This document shows, piece after piece, positions 42,578 through 51,771 of a stretch of 64,000 bases of DNA. The stretch spans positions 7,788 through 71,787 of the forward strand of contig JBCCRC010000005.1 of the NCBI GenBank assembly GCA_039208375.1, given 5' to 3'. Within the stretch, counting starts at the first letter, position 1. Every line of letters starts with the position of its first letter. A model generated the notes under the pieces. That model saw nothing but the letters and a program-made list of their open reading frames with translations. It had not been told where the DNA came from and ran no database searches. Origin of the DNA: JANQPC01 sp039208375 (GTDB lineage Bacteria > Pseudomonadota > Alphaproteobacteria > Rhodobacterales > Rhodobacteraceae). The position numbers and the translations under genes were made by a program.

Positions 42578-43909
42578 ATGCCACGATCCTTTCTTATCAC
42601 CCTCTGCATTGCGATTGTGGTGGCCGTCACCACGGCGGCGCCTGCCGTGGCGCGCAGCCTCATCCGTGATGCCGATATCGAGTATGCGCTGGGACGTCTG
42701 GCGCAACCGTTGATCGCGGCAGCGGGGCTCAACGCCAACCGGATCGACATTCTGGTCATCAACGATGACTCCATGAACGCCTTCGTTGTGAATGATCGCG
42801 CGGTGTTCCTGCATTCAGGCATGATCCTGCGGCTCGACACCGCGGCAGAGCTGCAGGCGGTAATCGCGCATGAACTGGCCCACATCGCCAATGGGCACAT
42901 CGCCCGGCGCATGACGAACCGGCGCGCGGCAGGCACCGTGGGTGGCATCGCCATGGCGCTAGGGGCGGTTGCAGCCGCATCCGGGGAAGCCGGGGCAGGG
43001 GCAGCCATGGCGGTCGGAGCGGCCAATTCAGCCAATCGCCGCTTTCTGACGCACACACGCGCCGAGGAGGCGGCAGCCGATGCCTCGGGCGTGCGCTTCA
43101 TGGCCGACGCGGGCGTGGATCCTACGGCTGCGGCCAAAGTGCTGAACAGATTTCGCGGCCAGGAAGCGCTCTCGGTTGATCGGCAAGACCCCTATATCCG
43201 CAGCCACCCGCTGACGCGGGACCGCATTCGCGCCGTCGAAGGGCTGGCGGCCGCGCTGCCGGTGCGGCCCGGCGGCGATAGCATGGCAGACTATTGGTTT
43301 GCCCGCGCGCAAGGTAAGCTCAGCGCCTTTCTCCGCGCGCCATCCTGGACATTGCGGCGCCTCGGGGACGACGCAAGCTCTGACATCACGATGATGCGCC
43401 GGGCCGTTGCGCTCCACCGGCAGCCCGACCCAGATGCGGCGCGCGACGCGATCAACCGACTTGTGGCCGCCCGGCCGGAAGACCCGTTTGTGCACGAGCT
43501 CAAAGGCCAGATCCTGCTTGAAAGCCGCGCGTTCGGGCCAGCCATTGCCGCCTATGAGCAGGCCGCCGCTCTCGCCCCCCGAAATGCGCTGGTGCTGGCG
43601 GGGCTCGGGCGGGCACTTCTGACGCGCGAAGATTCGGCGAGCACCCGCCGCGCGCTAGACGTGCTGGAAAGCGCACGCGCACGCGACCCGCGTGATGCCC
43701 GAATGATGCGCGATCTGGCGTTGGCCCATGCGCGCCTTGGCCAGAACGCCATGGCCTCCTTGGCAACGGCAGAGCGCTATGCGTTACTCGGGCGCGGCAC
43801 AGATGCGTCGCTTCACGCACGGCGCGCCCTAGGGGCGCTGCCACAAGGAAGCGCCGCCTGGCGCCGGGCAGATGACATTTTGAGAGCGTTCGAAAACGCC
43901 AATAACTGA
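42578..43909 (+). CDS. M48-family metalloprotease with TPR region (BepA-like)
   Basis: The 443-residue protein has an N-terminal signal peptide (residues 1-25, ending PAVA), an HELAH zinc motif near residue 105 and the third ligand region EEAAADASG. C-terminal helical repeats at about 290-435 look like TPRs. This is the BepA/LoiP layout, a periplasmic chaperone-protease for outer-membrane assembly. It precedes a DsbA-like gene by 13 bases, and both are periplasmic quality-control functions. Confidence 0.9.
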   Translation: MPRSFLITLCIAIVVAVTTAAPAVARSLIRDADIEYALGRLAQPLIAAAGLNANRIDILVINDDSMNAFVVNDRAVFLHSGMILRLDTAAELQAVIAHELAHIANGHIARRMTNRRAAGTVGGIAMALGAVAAASGEAGAGAAMAVGAANSANRRFLTHTRAEEAAADASGVRFMADAGVDPTAAAKVLNRFRGQEALSVDRQDPYIRSHPLTRDRIRAVEGLAAALPVRPGGDSMADYWFARAQGKLSAFLRAPSWTLRRLGDDASSDITMMRRAVALHRQPDPDAARDAINRLVAARPEDPFVHELKGQILLESRAFGPAIAAYEQAAALAPRNALVLAGLGRALLTREDSASTRRALDVLESARARDPRDARMMRDLALAHARLGQNAMASLATAERYALLGRGTDASLHARRALGALPQGSAAWRRADDILRAFENANN

Positions 43910-43922
43910 TGGGAGTGGCCCT

Positions 43923-44672
43923 ATGCTGCGCAAATTGATGATGACTGCCGCCCTGGCGCTGGCCCTTGCCACTCCCGCTAGCGCGCTCGATCTGGAAGCG
44001 ATGAGCGATGCCGAACGCGCGGCCTTTGGCGAGGCGGTGCGGGAATACTTGCTCGAAAACCCGCAAGTGCTCATGGAAGCCATCGCGGTGCTCGAAGAAC
44101 AGCAAGCCGCTGACGCGGCGACGGCAGAATTGACGATGGTGAGCGAAAATGCCGACGCGATCTTCAATGACGGCCATTCGTTCATCGGCGGCAATCCCGA
44201 GGGCGACGTGACCGTGGTTGAGTTCATCGACTATCGCTGCAGCTTCTGCCGGCGGGCCCACCCCGAGATGGACGAGCTGGTGGAAAGCGACGGAAAGATC
44301 AGAAAAATCGTCAAGGAGTTCCCGATCCTCGGCCCGGACTCCGTTGAAGCCTCGCGCTTTGCAATTGCAACACTTCAAACAGAGGGTCCCGACGCCTACG
44401 CGGCAGTCAACGACGCGCTCATGGTGCGTCGCGGCAGCTTCGATCGCGGCGCGCTCGAACGGATGGGTACGGATCTCGGCCTCGACGGTGCGGCAATCGT
44501 TGCCAAGATGGACGCCCCCGCGGTGACCGCCGTGATCGAGGAAAACCGCGCATTGGCACAGCGGCTTCAGATCGGCGGCACACCAACCTTCGTGGTGGGC
44601 GAACGGATGGTGCGAGGCTATCTGCCGCTCGACGAAATGCGGGGCGCTGTGGCAGAGGTGCGGGCGCAGTAG
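43923..44672 (+). CDS. DsbA-family thiol:disulfide oxidoreductase
   Basis: The 249-residue periplasmic protein has a signal peptide ending near residue 22 (ATPASA) and an N-terminal helical segment of the Com1/ScsC type. The thioredoxin fold has an active site CSFC (Cys106/Cys109) in YRCSFCRRAHPEM and the cis-Pro loop GGTPTFVVG. It makes or isomerises disulfides in exported proteins. It lies just downstream of the M48 protease, likely in one transcript. Its redox partner is not in view. Confidence 0.93.
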   Translation: MLRKLMMTAALALALATPASALDLEAMSDAERAAFGEAVREYLLENPQVLMEAIAVLEEQQAADAATAELTMVSENADAIFNDGHSFIGGNPEGDVTVVEFIDYRCSFCRRAHPEMDELVESDGKIRKIVKEFPILGPDSVEASRFAIATLQTEGPDAYAAVNDALMVRRGSFDRGALERMGTDLGLDGAAIVAKMDAPAVTAVIEENRALAQRLQIGGTPTFVVGERMVRGYLPLDEMRGAVAEVRAQ

Positions 44673-44722
44673 GCCCCCCGCGTGCCATTGACTACTTGAG
44701 CCAAGATGAAGGGCAGGCCGGC

Positions 44723-45856
44723 TTACTCGGCAGCCTGATCGGCGGCGGCGGCTTCGGCATCAAGCGCCGCGGCCTTCGCTTCGACCTGTTCCACGATGTG
44801 ATCGATCATCTCGTCATTTGAAAGCTTATGGCTTTGCTTGCCGGCAAGATAAACCATCCCGTTGCCCGCACCGCCGCCGGTAAAGCCCACATCCGTCATC
44901 AATGCCTCGCCGGGGCCGTTGACCACGCAGCCGATGATCGACAGGCTCATGGGCGTTTTGATGTGCTCCAAGCGCTTTTCGAGGATCTCGACCGTCTTGA
45001 TCACATCGAAGCCCTGGCGGGCGCAGGAGGGGCAGGAGATGATGTTCACCCCTCGGTGGCGCAGGCCTAGAGACTTAAGGATCTCGTAGCCCACCTTTAC
45101 CTCCTCCACTGGATCGGCGGAGAGCGATACGCGGATCGTATCGCCAATGCCCATCCAAAGAAGGTTACCGAGCCCGATAGCGGATTTGATTGTGCCGGAG
45201 ACAAGGCCGCCGGCCTCCGTGATTCCCAGATGCAAGGGCGCATCGGTTGCGTCCGCCAACGCCTGGTACGCAGCCGCGGCGAGGAAGACGTCAGACGCCT
45301 TGCAGGAGATCTTGAAGTTCAGAAAATCATTATCTTCGAGGATCTTGATATGGTCGAGCCCGCTTTCGACCATCGCCTCCGGGCAAGGCTCCCCGTACTT
45401 TTCCAGAAGATCCTTTTCGAGCGACCCTGCGTTCACCCCGATCCGGATGGCGCACCCGTGATCCTTCGCGGCCTTTATCACCTCGCGCACCCGGCCCTCA
45501 TCGCCGATGTTGCCTGGATTGATCCGCAGGCAGGCCGCGCCTGCCTCGGCCGCTTCAATCGCGCGTTTGTAGTGAAAATGGATGTCGGCCACGATGGGCA
45601 CGGGGCTTTCGCGCACGATCTCTTTCAGCGCGGCTGTCGATGCGGCATCCGGCGTTGAAACGCGCACGATATCTGCGCCTGCCTCCGCGCAGGCCAGAAC
45701 CTGGTCGATGGTGGCCCTGACATCGGTTGTGTCGGTGTTCGTCATCGTTTGAACGGTGATCGGGGCATCGCCGCCCACCGCCACTGGGCCCACCTGAATC
45801 TGGCGGGACGCGCGGCGGTAGATGTTACGCCATGGGCGGACGTGGTTGATCGACAT
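44723..45856 (-). CDS. ispG: 4-Hydroxy-3-methylbut-2-en-1-yl diphosphate synthase
   Basis: The 377-residue iron-sulphur enzyme has the GcpE signatures VQTMTNTDTTDV, LRINPGNIGD and the [4Fe-4S] ligand regions ISCPSCARQGFDV and IGCVVNGPGEA. It acts in the methylerythritol phosphate route to isoprenoids. The ATG at 45856 gives the usual N-terminus (MSINHVRPWRN); a longer frame to 45919 has an unlikely prefix. The C-terminal tail of about 20 Ala/Glu residues is a normal extension. It follows the RodZ-like gene. Confidence 0.96.
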   Translation of the reverse strand: MSINHVRPWRNIYRRASRQIQVGPVAVGGDAPITVQTMTNTDTTDVRATIDQVLACAEAGADIVRVSTPDAASTAALKEIVRESPVPIVADIHFHYKRAIEAAEAGAACLRINPGNIGDEGRVREVIKAAKDHGCAIRIGVNAGSLEKDLLEKYGEPCPEAMVESGLDHIKILEDNDFLNFKISCKASDVFLAAAAYQALADATDAPLHLGITEAGGLVSGTIKSAIGLGNLLWMGIGDTIRVSLSADPVEEVKVGYEILKSLGLRHRGVNIISCPSCARQGFDVIKTVEILEKRLEHIKTPMSLSIIGCVVNGPGEALMTDVGFTGGGAGNGMVYLAGKQSHKLSNDEMIDHIVEQVEAKAAALDAEAAAADQAAE

Positions 45857-45929
45857 CGGGGCATGCCCTTTGTGCAGAGCCTTTGTGCCAGAGATAGGCG
45901 AGCGCGGGGGCCGTGGCAACGGGGCCAGG

Positions 45930-47183
45930 CTACTCCTGCGCCTCGGCCACCGCTACGAACCGCGCCAGATCATCATCGCTGGCCATATCGGCCACCGCGT
46001 ACTCGCCGGTCACGGCTTCGGCGGAAACGACGACATCGCGGATTACGGACGCCCCCTGCCCCGCGGGCCCATAGGCTGTGTCGCCCACCATGAAGTAAAG
46101 CGAGCCCGCATTCCCCGCGCGCAAGACCGGCGGTTCTTCCGTGGCGGGTAGGAGGTAGCGCTCGCCCGCATCCAGGATCTTTTCAAACAAAATCGTTCCG
46201 TCCGCCGCGCGGAGGCGCACCCAAGATGGGCGTACGGCGACAAGCTGCACCTCGGGCGGGCCATCGGCCACAACCTGAACCGGGGCCGCCGCATTGCCCG
46301 CGTCATCGGGCAGGCGCGGGCCGATCAACTCAGCCGTTTCCACCGGTTCCGGGACGAAAATCGGCACGGCTTCGGCCACGTTCCGAGTGTCGAACGCATC
46401 CGGGGCGAGCGCGCCAAGCGAGCCCGGTTCAATCGTCGCAATGGGGCCGTCTCGCGCGGTAAGCACGGGCACTTCAAGCGCCTGCGGACGGTAGAGCCGA
46501 TCGAAGCCCTCGTTGGCGCCGGCCACCGCTACACCCTCTTCGGGCGCAGTTTCCGGAAGTACTGCAGCATCAAGCGGATCGAGATCTGACAACACGATCG
46601 GGGTTTCTTCGACGGGCGTGAACTGAACTTTTTGCACTTCTTGCAGAACCGCCCAGCCGCCATAGCCGATACCCGCGACAAGTGCGGCCAGCACGGCAAC
46701 CGATCCGATTGCACCAGCTTCGATCCGGGCGAGCGGGGCTGTTTCGTTTGGCAGATAAGCCACGCTGGGGCTTGCCAGCGGATCGCGTGCAGTGGTTGGC
46801 CCTTCGGCCCCCACTCCGCGTTTAGCCGCGGCTTTTGCCTTGGCCTTTGCCTTCGCCGGCTCGGCCATGCTGGAGTGCGGGGTGAAATTGCCCTCATCAC
46901 AGAATGCGCGATAGGCCCATTCGGGATCCATCCCCAGGTAGCGAGCGTAGGAACGGACGTAGCCAGCGATGAAGCCAGGGCTTTCGAACGCCGTCGGGTC
47001 GGTGTTCTCGATTGCAGCGATGTAGGTGGCTTTGATCTTGAGGTCGCGCTGAACGTCGAGGAGAGATTTGCCCAGCGTAGCGCGCTCACCTCGCATGAGA
47101 TCACCGAGGCGCACGTCGTAATCATCGAACGATTTAAGCCGTTCGACACCCTCGTCTTGCGGCGTTTCCTCACGCCCGCTCAT
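45930..47183 (-). CDS. RodZ-like protein: HTH (Cro/C1) domain, membrane helix, DUF4115
   Basis: The 417-residue protein has a helix-turn-helix at about residues 25-90 (ERATLGKSLLDVQRDLKIKA with YIAAIEN). It has one transmembrane helix near 160-185 and a periplasmic C-terminus ending in a DUF4115 domain (SWVRLRAADGTILFEKIL, then GAGNAGSLYF-like strands). This is the RodZ layout, which links MreB to the cell-wall machinery. The ATG at 47183 is preferred over 47246, which adds unrelated residues. Its neighbour ispG is a common partner in alphaproteobacteria. Confidence 0.9.
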   Translation of the reverse strand: MSGREETPQDEGVERLKSFDDYDVRLGDLMRGERATLGKSLLDVQRDLKIKATYIAAIENTDPTAFESPGFIAGYVRSYARYLGMDPEWAYRAFCDEGNFTPHSSMAEPAKAKAKAKAAAKRGVGAEGPTTARDPLASPSVAYLPNETAPLARIEAGAIGSVAVLAALVAGIGYGGWAVLQEVQKVQFTPVEETPIVLSDLDPLDAAVLPETAPEEGVAVAGANEGFDRLYRPQALEVPVLTARDGPIATIEPGSLGALAPDAFDTRNVAEAVPIFVPEPVETAELIGPRLPDDAGNAAAPVQVVADGPPEVQLVAVRPSWVRLRAADGTILFEKILDAGERYLLPATEEPPVLRAGNAGSLYFMVGDTAYGPAGQGASVIRDVVVSAEAVTGEYAVADMASDDDLARFVAVAEAQE

Positions 47184-47286
47184 GATCCATGCCCCATTAC
47201 AAACCCGTCCCCAGGCGACCAGAATCGCCACGAGCATAGTGTCCACAGGTTAACACAGGCACTAAGTACCTGCATACCCGAGTTTT

Positions 47287-48510
47287 TTAGGCGCTAAGCT
47301 CGGCGCGATTGAGGGCACAATGTGACCAAAGCTGGTCCATTGCGCTCACCAAAGCGTCAATTTCTTTCGGGCCGTGTACGGGCGAGGGCGTGAAACGCAA
47401 CCGTTCGGTGCCGCGGGGCACCGTGGGGAAGTTGATCGGCTGCACATAGATCCCGAACTGATCAAGCAGCATGTCGGAGATCTGCTTAGTATGCACGGGA
47501 TCGCCCACGATCACCGGCACGATATGGCTGCCATGGTCGATAAACGGCAGGCCGAGCGCCTTTAGCCGAAGCTTTAGGATCTTAGCTTGCGTTTGGTGGC
47601 GTTCGCGCAAGGCACTATCAATCTTAAGATGCGCAACCGAAGCCGCGGCGCCCGCCGCAACCGCCGGGGGCAGCGAAGTCGTAAAGATGAAGCCCGGCGC
47701 GTAAGACCTTATAGCGTCGCACATTTTCGCGCTTGCCGCGATATAGCCGCCCATCACGCCATAGGCTTTCGCCAGCGTGCCGTTGATGATGTCGATCCGG
47801 CCCATCAGCCCGTCACGCTCCGCAACGCCCGCACCGCGGGCGCCGTACATGCCAACTGCGTGAACCTCATCGAGGTAGGTCAGCGCGCCGAACTCCTGCG
47901 CAAGATCGCAGATTTCGGCAAGGGGCGCGAAATCCCCATCCATCGAATAGACCGACTCGAAGGCGATAAGCTTCGGGGCTGTCGGATCATCGGCGGCAAG
48001 AAGCTCCCGCAAATGCGCCAGATCGTTGTGGCGGAAGATGCGCTTATGCCCACCGTTACGGCGAATGCCTTCGATCATCGAGGCATGGTTTAGCGCATCA
48101 GAGTATATGATGAGGCCCGGAAACAGCTTTGGCAGCGTGGAAAGCGTGGCATCATTCGCGATGTAGGCGGAAGTGAAAAGAAGCGCCTCTTCCTTGCGGT
48201 GCAAATCCGCAAGCTCGGCTTCGAGTCGCTTGTGATACACGGTCGTGCCAGAGATGTTGCGCGTGCCGCCGGATCCTGCGCCCGTGGCATCAAGCGCTTC
48301 ATGCATGGCCGACAGCACCACTGGGTGCTGGCCCATGCCAAGATAGTCATTCCCGCACCATACAGTGACCGGCTGTTCCGTGCCATCGGGCTTGCGCCGG
48401 ACCGCATGGGGGAAATTCCCCTTCCGACGCTCAATGTCGATAAAGGTGCGGTAACGCCCCTCGTCATGCAATCGCTGTAGCGCTGCGTCCAATCCTGCGG
48501 TGTAGTCCAC
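47287..48510 (-). CDS. hemA: 5-Aminolevulinate synthase
   Basis: The 407-residue PLP enzyme has GRYRTFIDIERRKGNFP at the N-terminus, GAGSGGTRNISGTT, LDEVHAVGMYG and the PLP lysine in NGTLAKAYGVMGG. It condenses glycine and succinyl-CoA to give 5-aminolevulinate, the alphaproteobacterial (C4) start of tetrapyrrole synthesis, which supplies haem and the cobalamin genes at the right end. The GTG at 48510 has a GGGAGAG site and the standard length; the ATG at 48585 extends past it without support. A probable FNR-type box lies upstream. Confidence 0.96.
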   Translation of the reverse strand: MDYTAGLDAALQRLHDEGRYRTFIDIERRKGNFPHAVRRKPDGTEQPVTVWCGNDYLGMGQHPVVLSAMHEALDATGAGSGGTRNISGTTVYHKRLEAELADLHRKEEALLFTSAYIANDATLSTLPKLFPGLIIYSDALNHASMIEGIRRNGGHKRIFRHNDLAHLRELLAADDPTAPKLIAFESVYSMDGDFAPLAEICDLAQEFGALTYLDEVHAVGMYGARGAGVAERDGLMGRIDIINGTLAKAYGVMGGYIAASAKMCDAIRSYAPGFIFTTSLPPAVAAGAAASVAHLKIDSALRERHQTQAKILKLRLKALGLPFIDHGSHIVPVIVGDPVHTKQISDMLLDQFGIYVQPINFPTVPRGTERLRFTPSPVHGPKEIDALVSAMDQLWSHCALNRAELSA

Positions 48511-48586
48511 CGTCTGCTCTCCCTTACCCATCCGCTTGGTCACATGTCTGCCCGTCTGTCCTAGCAACCCGCGATATAACCTCACC

Positions 48587-48600
48587 CTGACTTAGATCAA
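48587..48600. promoter_or_regulatory. Putative FNR-type (FnrL) site CTGAC-TTAG-ATCAA upstream of hemA
   Basis: The sequence CTGACTTAGATCAA matches the FNR consensus TTGAT-N4-ATCAA with the two TGA/TCA cores intact and 8 of 10 half-site bases. It lies 77 bases upstream of the hemA start in a 166-base divergent gap shared with the M20 peptidase gene. FnrL control of hemA is known in Rhodobacter, which supports the call. Confidence 0.55.
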
Positions 48601-48676
48601 TTCCAAAACGGTGCGGCATCTAGACAGTGCCGGCGCGGCTGATACGGTCGTCGCACCTTAGTGCCGGAGCCCCCCC

Positions 48677-50047
48677 ATGAGCCTTGACGCCGTTCTTACC
48701 CGTATTGATGACGATTTGCCCAACGCCTTGGAACGATTGATGGAACTCCTACGAATTCCTTCAATTTCTACCGATCCCGCCTATCATGCAGACTGTGAAA
48801 AGGCGGCAGACTGGCTGGTGGCCGATCTCAAGACGCTTGGGGTTGACGCTGCGGCACATGCCACACCCGGAAAGCCGATGGTTGTGGGGCATGTGGGCGA
48901 GGCTGGGCCGCACCTGATGTTTTACGGGCACTACGACGTGCAGCCGGTTGATCCGCTCGCGCTGTGGCACCGCGATCCTTTCGATCCTGTGCTCGAAGAA
49001 ACCGATCAGGGCAAGGTGATCCGCGCCCGCGGGTCGGCTGACGATAAGGGGCAGTTGATGACGTTCGTTGAAGCCTGCCGCGCATGGAAGGCGGTACATG
49101 GTGCTCTGCCCGCTCGGCTGACCTTCTTCTTCGAGGGCGAAGAGGAATCTGGATCGCCCTCGCTCATTCCGTTTCTGAAAGAACATGCCGAAGGGCTGAA
49201 GGCCGACCTTTGCCTGATCTGCGATACCGGTCTATTCGATCCCGAAACGCCCGCGATCACAACGATGCTCCGCGGGCTTCTGGGCGAGGAGATCATCATC
49301 ACCGGGCCCAGCCGCGACCTGCACTCGGGCGCCTACGGCGGGCCAGCAGCAAACCCCATCCGAATTCTCACCCGGATCCTCGCCGGGCTTCATGATGAGA
49401 CCGGGCGCGTTACAATTCCCGGCTTCTACGACGGCGTGCCCGAACTGCCAGAAACCCTTCGCGCGCAATGGGAAGGTCTTGGCTTCGATCCAGATGGGTT
49501 TCTGGGCGATGTCGGCCTGAAAAACCCTGCGGGCGAAACCGGGCGCTCGGCGCTTGAGATGATCTGGTCACGCCCGACCTGTGAATTCAACGGCATCAGC
49601 GGCGGCTATGCCGGCGACGGGTTCAAAACCGTGCTGCCCTCGAAGGCAAGCGCAAAAGTAAGCTGTCGTCTCGTCGGCACGCAAGACCCGCTCGCGATCC
49701 GCAAGGCGTTTCGCGAAATGGTGCGCGCGCAGGTGCCTGATGATTGCAGCGTTGAATTTCTCGATCACGGCGCCTCGCCCGCCAGCGTCATGCCAACAGA
49801 GAACCCCGCATTCGAACAGGCACGACAAGCGCTTTCGGCGGAATGGCCAAAACCGGCGGCCTTCATTGGTTCGGGAGGTTCGATACCGATCGCAGGATAC
49901 TTCCAATCTATACTTGGCGTCGATTCGATGCTCATCGGCTTCGGGCGGGATGACGACCAGATCCACAGCCCCAACGAGAAATACAACCTCGAAAGCTTCC
50001 ACCGCGGCATTCGCAGTTGGGCGCGCATTCTCGACGCGATGACCTAA
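48677..50047 (+). CDS. M20/M25/M40-family dipeptidase
   Basis: The 456-residue zinc peptidase has a metal site with FYGHYDVQPVDP, SADDKGQLM and FFEGEEESGSP (the Glu general base and ligand). The dimerisation domain lies at about 200-350, starting near SGAYGGPAANPIR. It hydrolyses dipeptides or acyl-amino acids in the cytoplasm. It is divergent from hemA and ends 4 bases into the convergent LysR gene. Length and residues are complete. Confidence 0.93.
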   Translation: MSLDAVLTRIDDDLPNALERLMELLRIPSISTDPAYHADCEKAADWLVADLKTLGVDAAAHATPGKPMVVGHVGEAGPHLMFYGHYDVQPVDPLALWHRDPFDPVLEETDQGKVIRARGSADDKGQLMTFVEACRAWKAVHGALPARLTFFFEGEEESGSPSLIPFLKEHAEGLKADLCLICDTGLFDPETPAITTMLRGLLGEEIIITGPSRDLHSGAYGGPAANPIRILTRILAGLHDETGRVTIPGFYDGVPELPETLRAQWEGLGFDPDGFLGDVGLKNPAGETGRSALEMIWSRPTCEFNGISGGYAGDGFKTVLPSKASAKVSCRLVGTQDPLAIRKAFREMVRAQVPDDCSVEFLDHGASPASVMPTENPAFEQARQALSAEWPKPAAFIGSGGSIPIAGYFQSILGVDSMLIGFGRDDDQIHSPNEKYNLESFHRGIRSWARILDAMT

Positions 50048-50964
50048 GGGGCGACGGCCGCGCGAAATTGCTCGATAAGCCACAGGTGGATGGGGTTCTT
50101 TTCATCGCGCCGATGGCGGGCAACAGAAGACGTGAAGCTGCGGATCGCGACGGGCGGCTCCGCTGCCGCAAGGCCAAATGTGCCGGCATGGCGTGAGACA
50201 AGTCGTGCGGGCAACGTGGCAATCAGCTCTGTTTCGGCAAGAATTGCCAAGGCCGACATGAACTGCGGCACCGCCACGGCAACGTTCCGCACCTCCCCGG
50301 CCCGCTTCAGTGTGCGGTCCACGATCCCGAAGAGCTTGCCGTTTGGCGACACCAGCAGATGCCGCGCCGTGAGGTAATCCTCTAGCGCGGGCATCGCAGC
50401 AATTGTGGAATGACCTTTGCGTCCGGCGACCAGATAATGATCGTCGAAAAGCGGCTCAAGCAACGCAAACTCCGGCGGATCCCAGAAGAAGCCCACCACG
50501 AGTTCGGCTTCTCCGGTATCAAGCGCGGCCAAAGCCTGGCTGCGATCGAGGCTCTTGACCGCCAAACGAAGCCCCGGCGCCGCCGCCGCGATCCGCGTCA
50601 GAGCGGCGGGGAAGATCGTTGCCAACTCATAGTCGAGCGCAGAAATCCGGACCACGCCCTCTGCCGCCGTCGGATCGAACGGTGCGGGCGGGTTCAGCGC
50701 AGCATCAAGCGTGCGCACGGCCGCAGCGATCTGAGGCTCCAGCGCACGGGCCACCGCCGTTGGCTCCATCCCATGTGGCTTGCGCAAAAACAGCGGATCA
50801 TCGAACACGACGCGTAATCTGCCAAGCGCATGGCTTATGGCCGATTGGGTGAGCCCCATCTCGGTGGCGACCGCGGCGCCCTTCCGGTGGCGCATGAGCC
50901 CGAGGAAAATCAGTAGCAGCGAGAGATCGAGCTGCCTCAATCCCACATGATCAATATCAGCCAT
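50044..50964 (-). CDS. LysR-family transcriptional regulator
   Basis: The 306-residue protein has the LysR helix-turn-helix near residues 20-60 (KGAAVATEMGLTQSAISHAL, RLRVVFDDPLF). Its effector domain extends from about 90. It is divergent from the DJ-1/DMT/dehydrogenase genes at 51060-53308, which are its likely targets, and converges with the M20 peptidase. The effector is unknown. The gap of 95 bases contains a strong inverted repeat. Confidence 0.93.
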   Translation of the reverse strand: MADIDHVGLRQLDLSLLLIFLGLMRHRKGAAVATEMGLTQSAISHALGRLRVVFDDPLFLRKPHGMEPTAVARALEPQIAAAVRTLDAALNPPAPFDPTAAEGVVRISALDYELATIFPAALTRIAAAAPGLRLAVKSLDRSQALAALDTGEAELVVGFFWDPPEFALLEPLFDDHYLVAGRKGHSTIAAMPALEDYLTARHLLVSPNGKLFGIVDRTLKRAGEVRNVAVAVPQFMSALAILAETELIATLPARLVSRHAGTFGLAAAEPPVAIRSFTSSVARHRRDEKNPIHLWLIEQFRAAVAP

Positions 50965-51008
50965 GAGACGTATTCATTTTGGTTCATCACCGAGCAACCC
51001 TAAACTCA

Positions 51009-51033
51009 GGCAGGATCGCCGCGCAATCCTGCC
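51009..51033. repeat. Inverted repeat GGCAGGAT-N9-ATCCTGCC in LysR/DJ-1 intergenic region
   Basis: A perfect 8-bp inverted repeat with a 9-base spacer, extendable by CTC/GAG after a one-base bulge, sits 26 bases before the DJ-1 gene. It may be the LysR operator or a 5'-leader hairpin. The dyad is certain by eye; its role is inferred. Confidence 0.6.
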
Positions 51034-51059
51034 GAGCGCTTCCCCAAAGGACACCTCCC

Positions 51060-51770
51060 ATGCCCCATATCCTGATGATCGTCGCCAATCCCGCCACTTC
51101 GCCCGTGACAGGCTGGCCCATCGGCTTTTGGTGGGCCGAACTGAGCCACGCCTGGCACGCCTTCCACGAAGCGGGCTATGAGATCACGATCTGCTCACCA
51201 GAAGGCGGCGATCTCGCAGCGGATATGTGGAGCGACCCCGAGCATGAAAGTGGCTACGCGGCGCATGACATCCTTTCGCAAGGCTTCAAGACGGCCCCGA
51301 CCACACGCGACCTGATCAAGGGCACACCCAAACTGGCGGATTGCGATCCGTCCGGGTTTGAGGCGCTCTTCGTCGTCGGCGGCCAATCCCCAATGGTGAC
51401 GCTGATCGACGATGCTGAAACGCAAGGCTACGTGGCGCGGTTCTACGAGGCCGGAAAAATCACCGCGCTCGTGTGCCACGGCACCTGTATGCTTCTGAAA
51501 GCCAAGTTATCCGACGGCAGCCTGCTTGTAAGCGGCAAAACCTGGACAGGCTTCGCCAACTCCGAAGAACAATACGCGGAGGGCGCGGCAGGCCAGAAGA
51601 TCCAGCCGTTCTGGATCGAGGATGAGGCCAAGAAGATCGATGGCACCAATTTTATCGTAAACGCGCCGCTGGCTGCATTCGCGGTCCGCGACGGCAATCT
51701 GATCACGGGGCAGCAACAGAACTCTGCCGCCGCCACCGCGCGGGAAGTGATCGCGGCGCTCGGGCGATAA
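51060..51770 (+). CDS. DJ-1/PfpI (ThiJ) family glutamine-amidotransferase-like protein
   Basis: The 236-residue protein has the nucleophile elbow ALVCHGTCML with Cys, the EGGDLAAD region and an acidic partner, as in Hsp31/YajL-like DJ-1 proteins. The family includes glyoxalase III-like and chaperone-type stress proteins. The ATG at 51060 follows AAAGGACACC. It begins a set of three same-strand genes (DJ-1, DMT, MDR) facing the LysR regulator, which suggests detoxification of reactive aldehydes. Confidence 0.9.
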   Translation: MPHILMIVANPATSPVTGWPIGFWWAELSHAWHAFHEAGYEITICSPEGGDLAADMWSDPEHESGYAAHDILSQGFKTAPTTRDLIKGTPKLADCDPSGFEALFVVGGQSPMVTLIDDAETQGYVARFYEAGKITALVCHGTCMLLKAKLSDGSLLVSGKTWTGFANSEEQYAEGAAGQKIQPFWIEDEAKKIDGTNFIVNAPLAAFAVRDGNLITGQQQNSAAATAREVIAALGR

Positions 51771-51771
51771 G

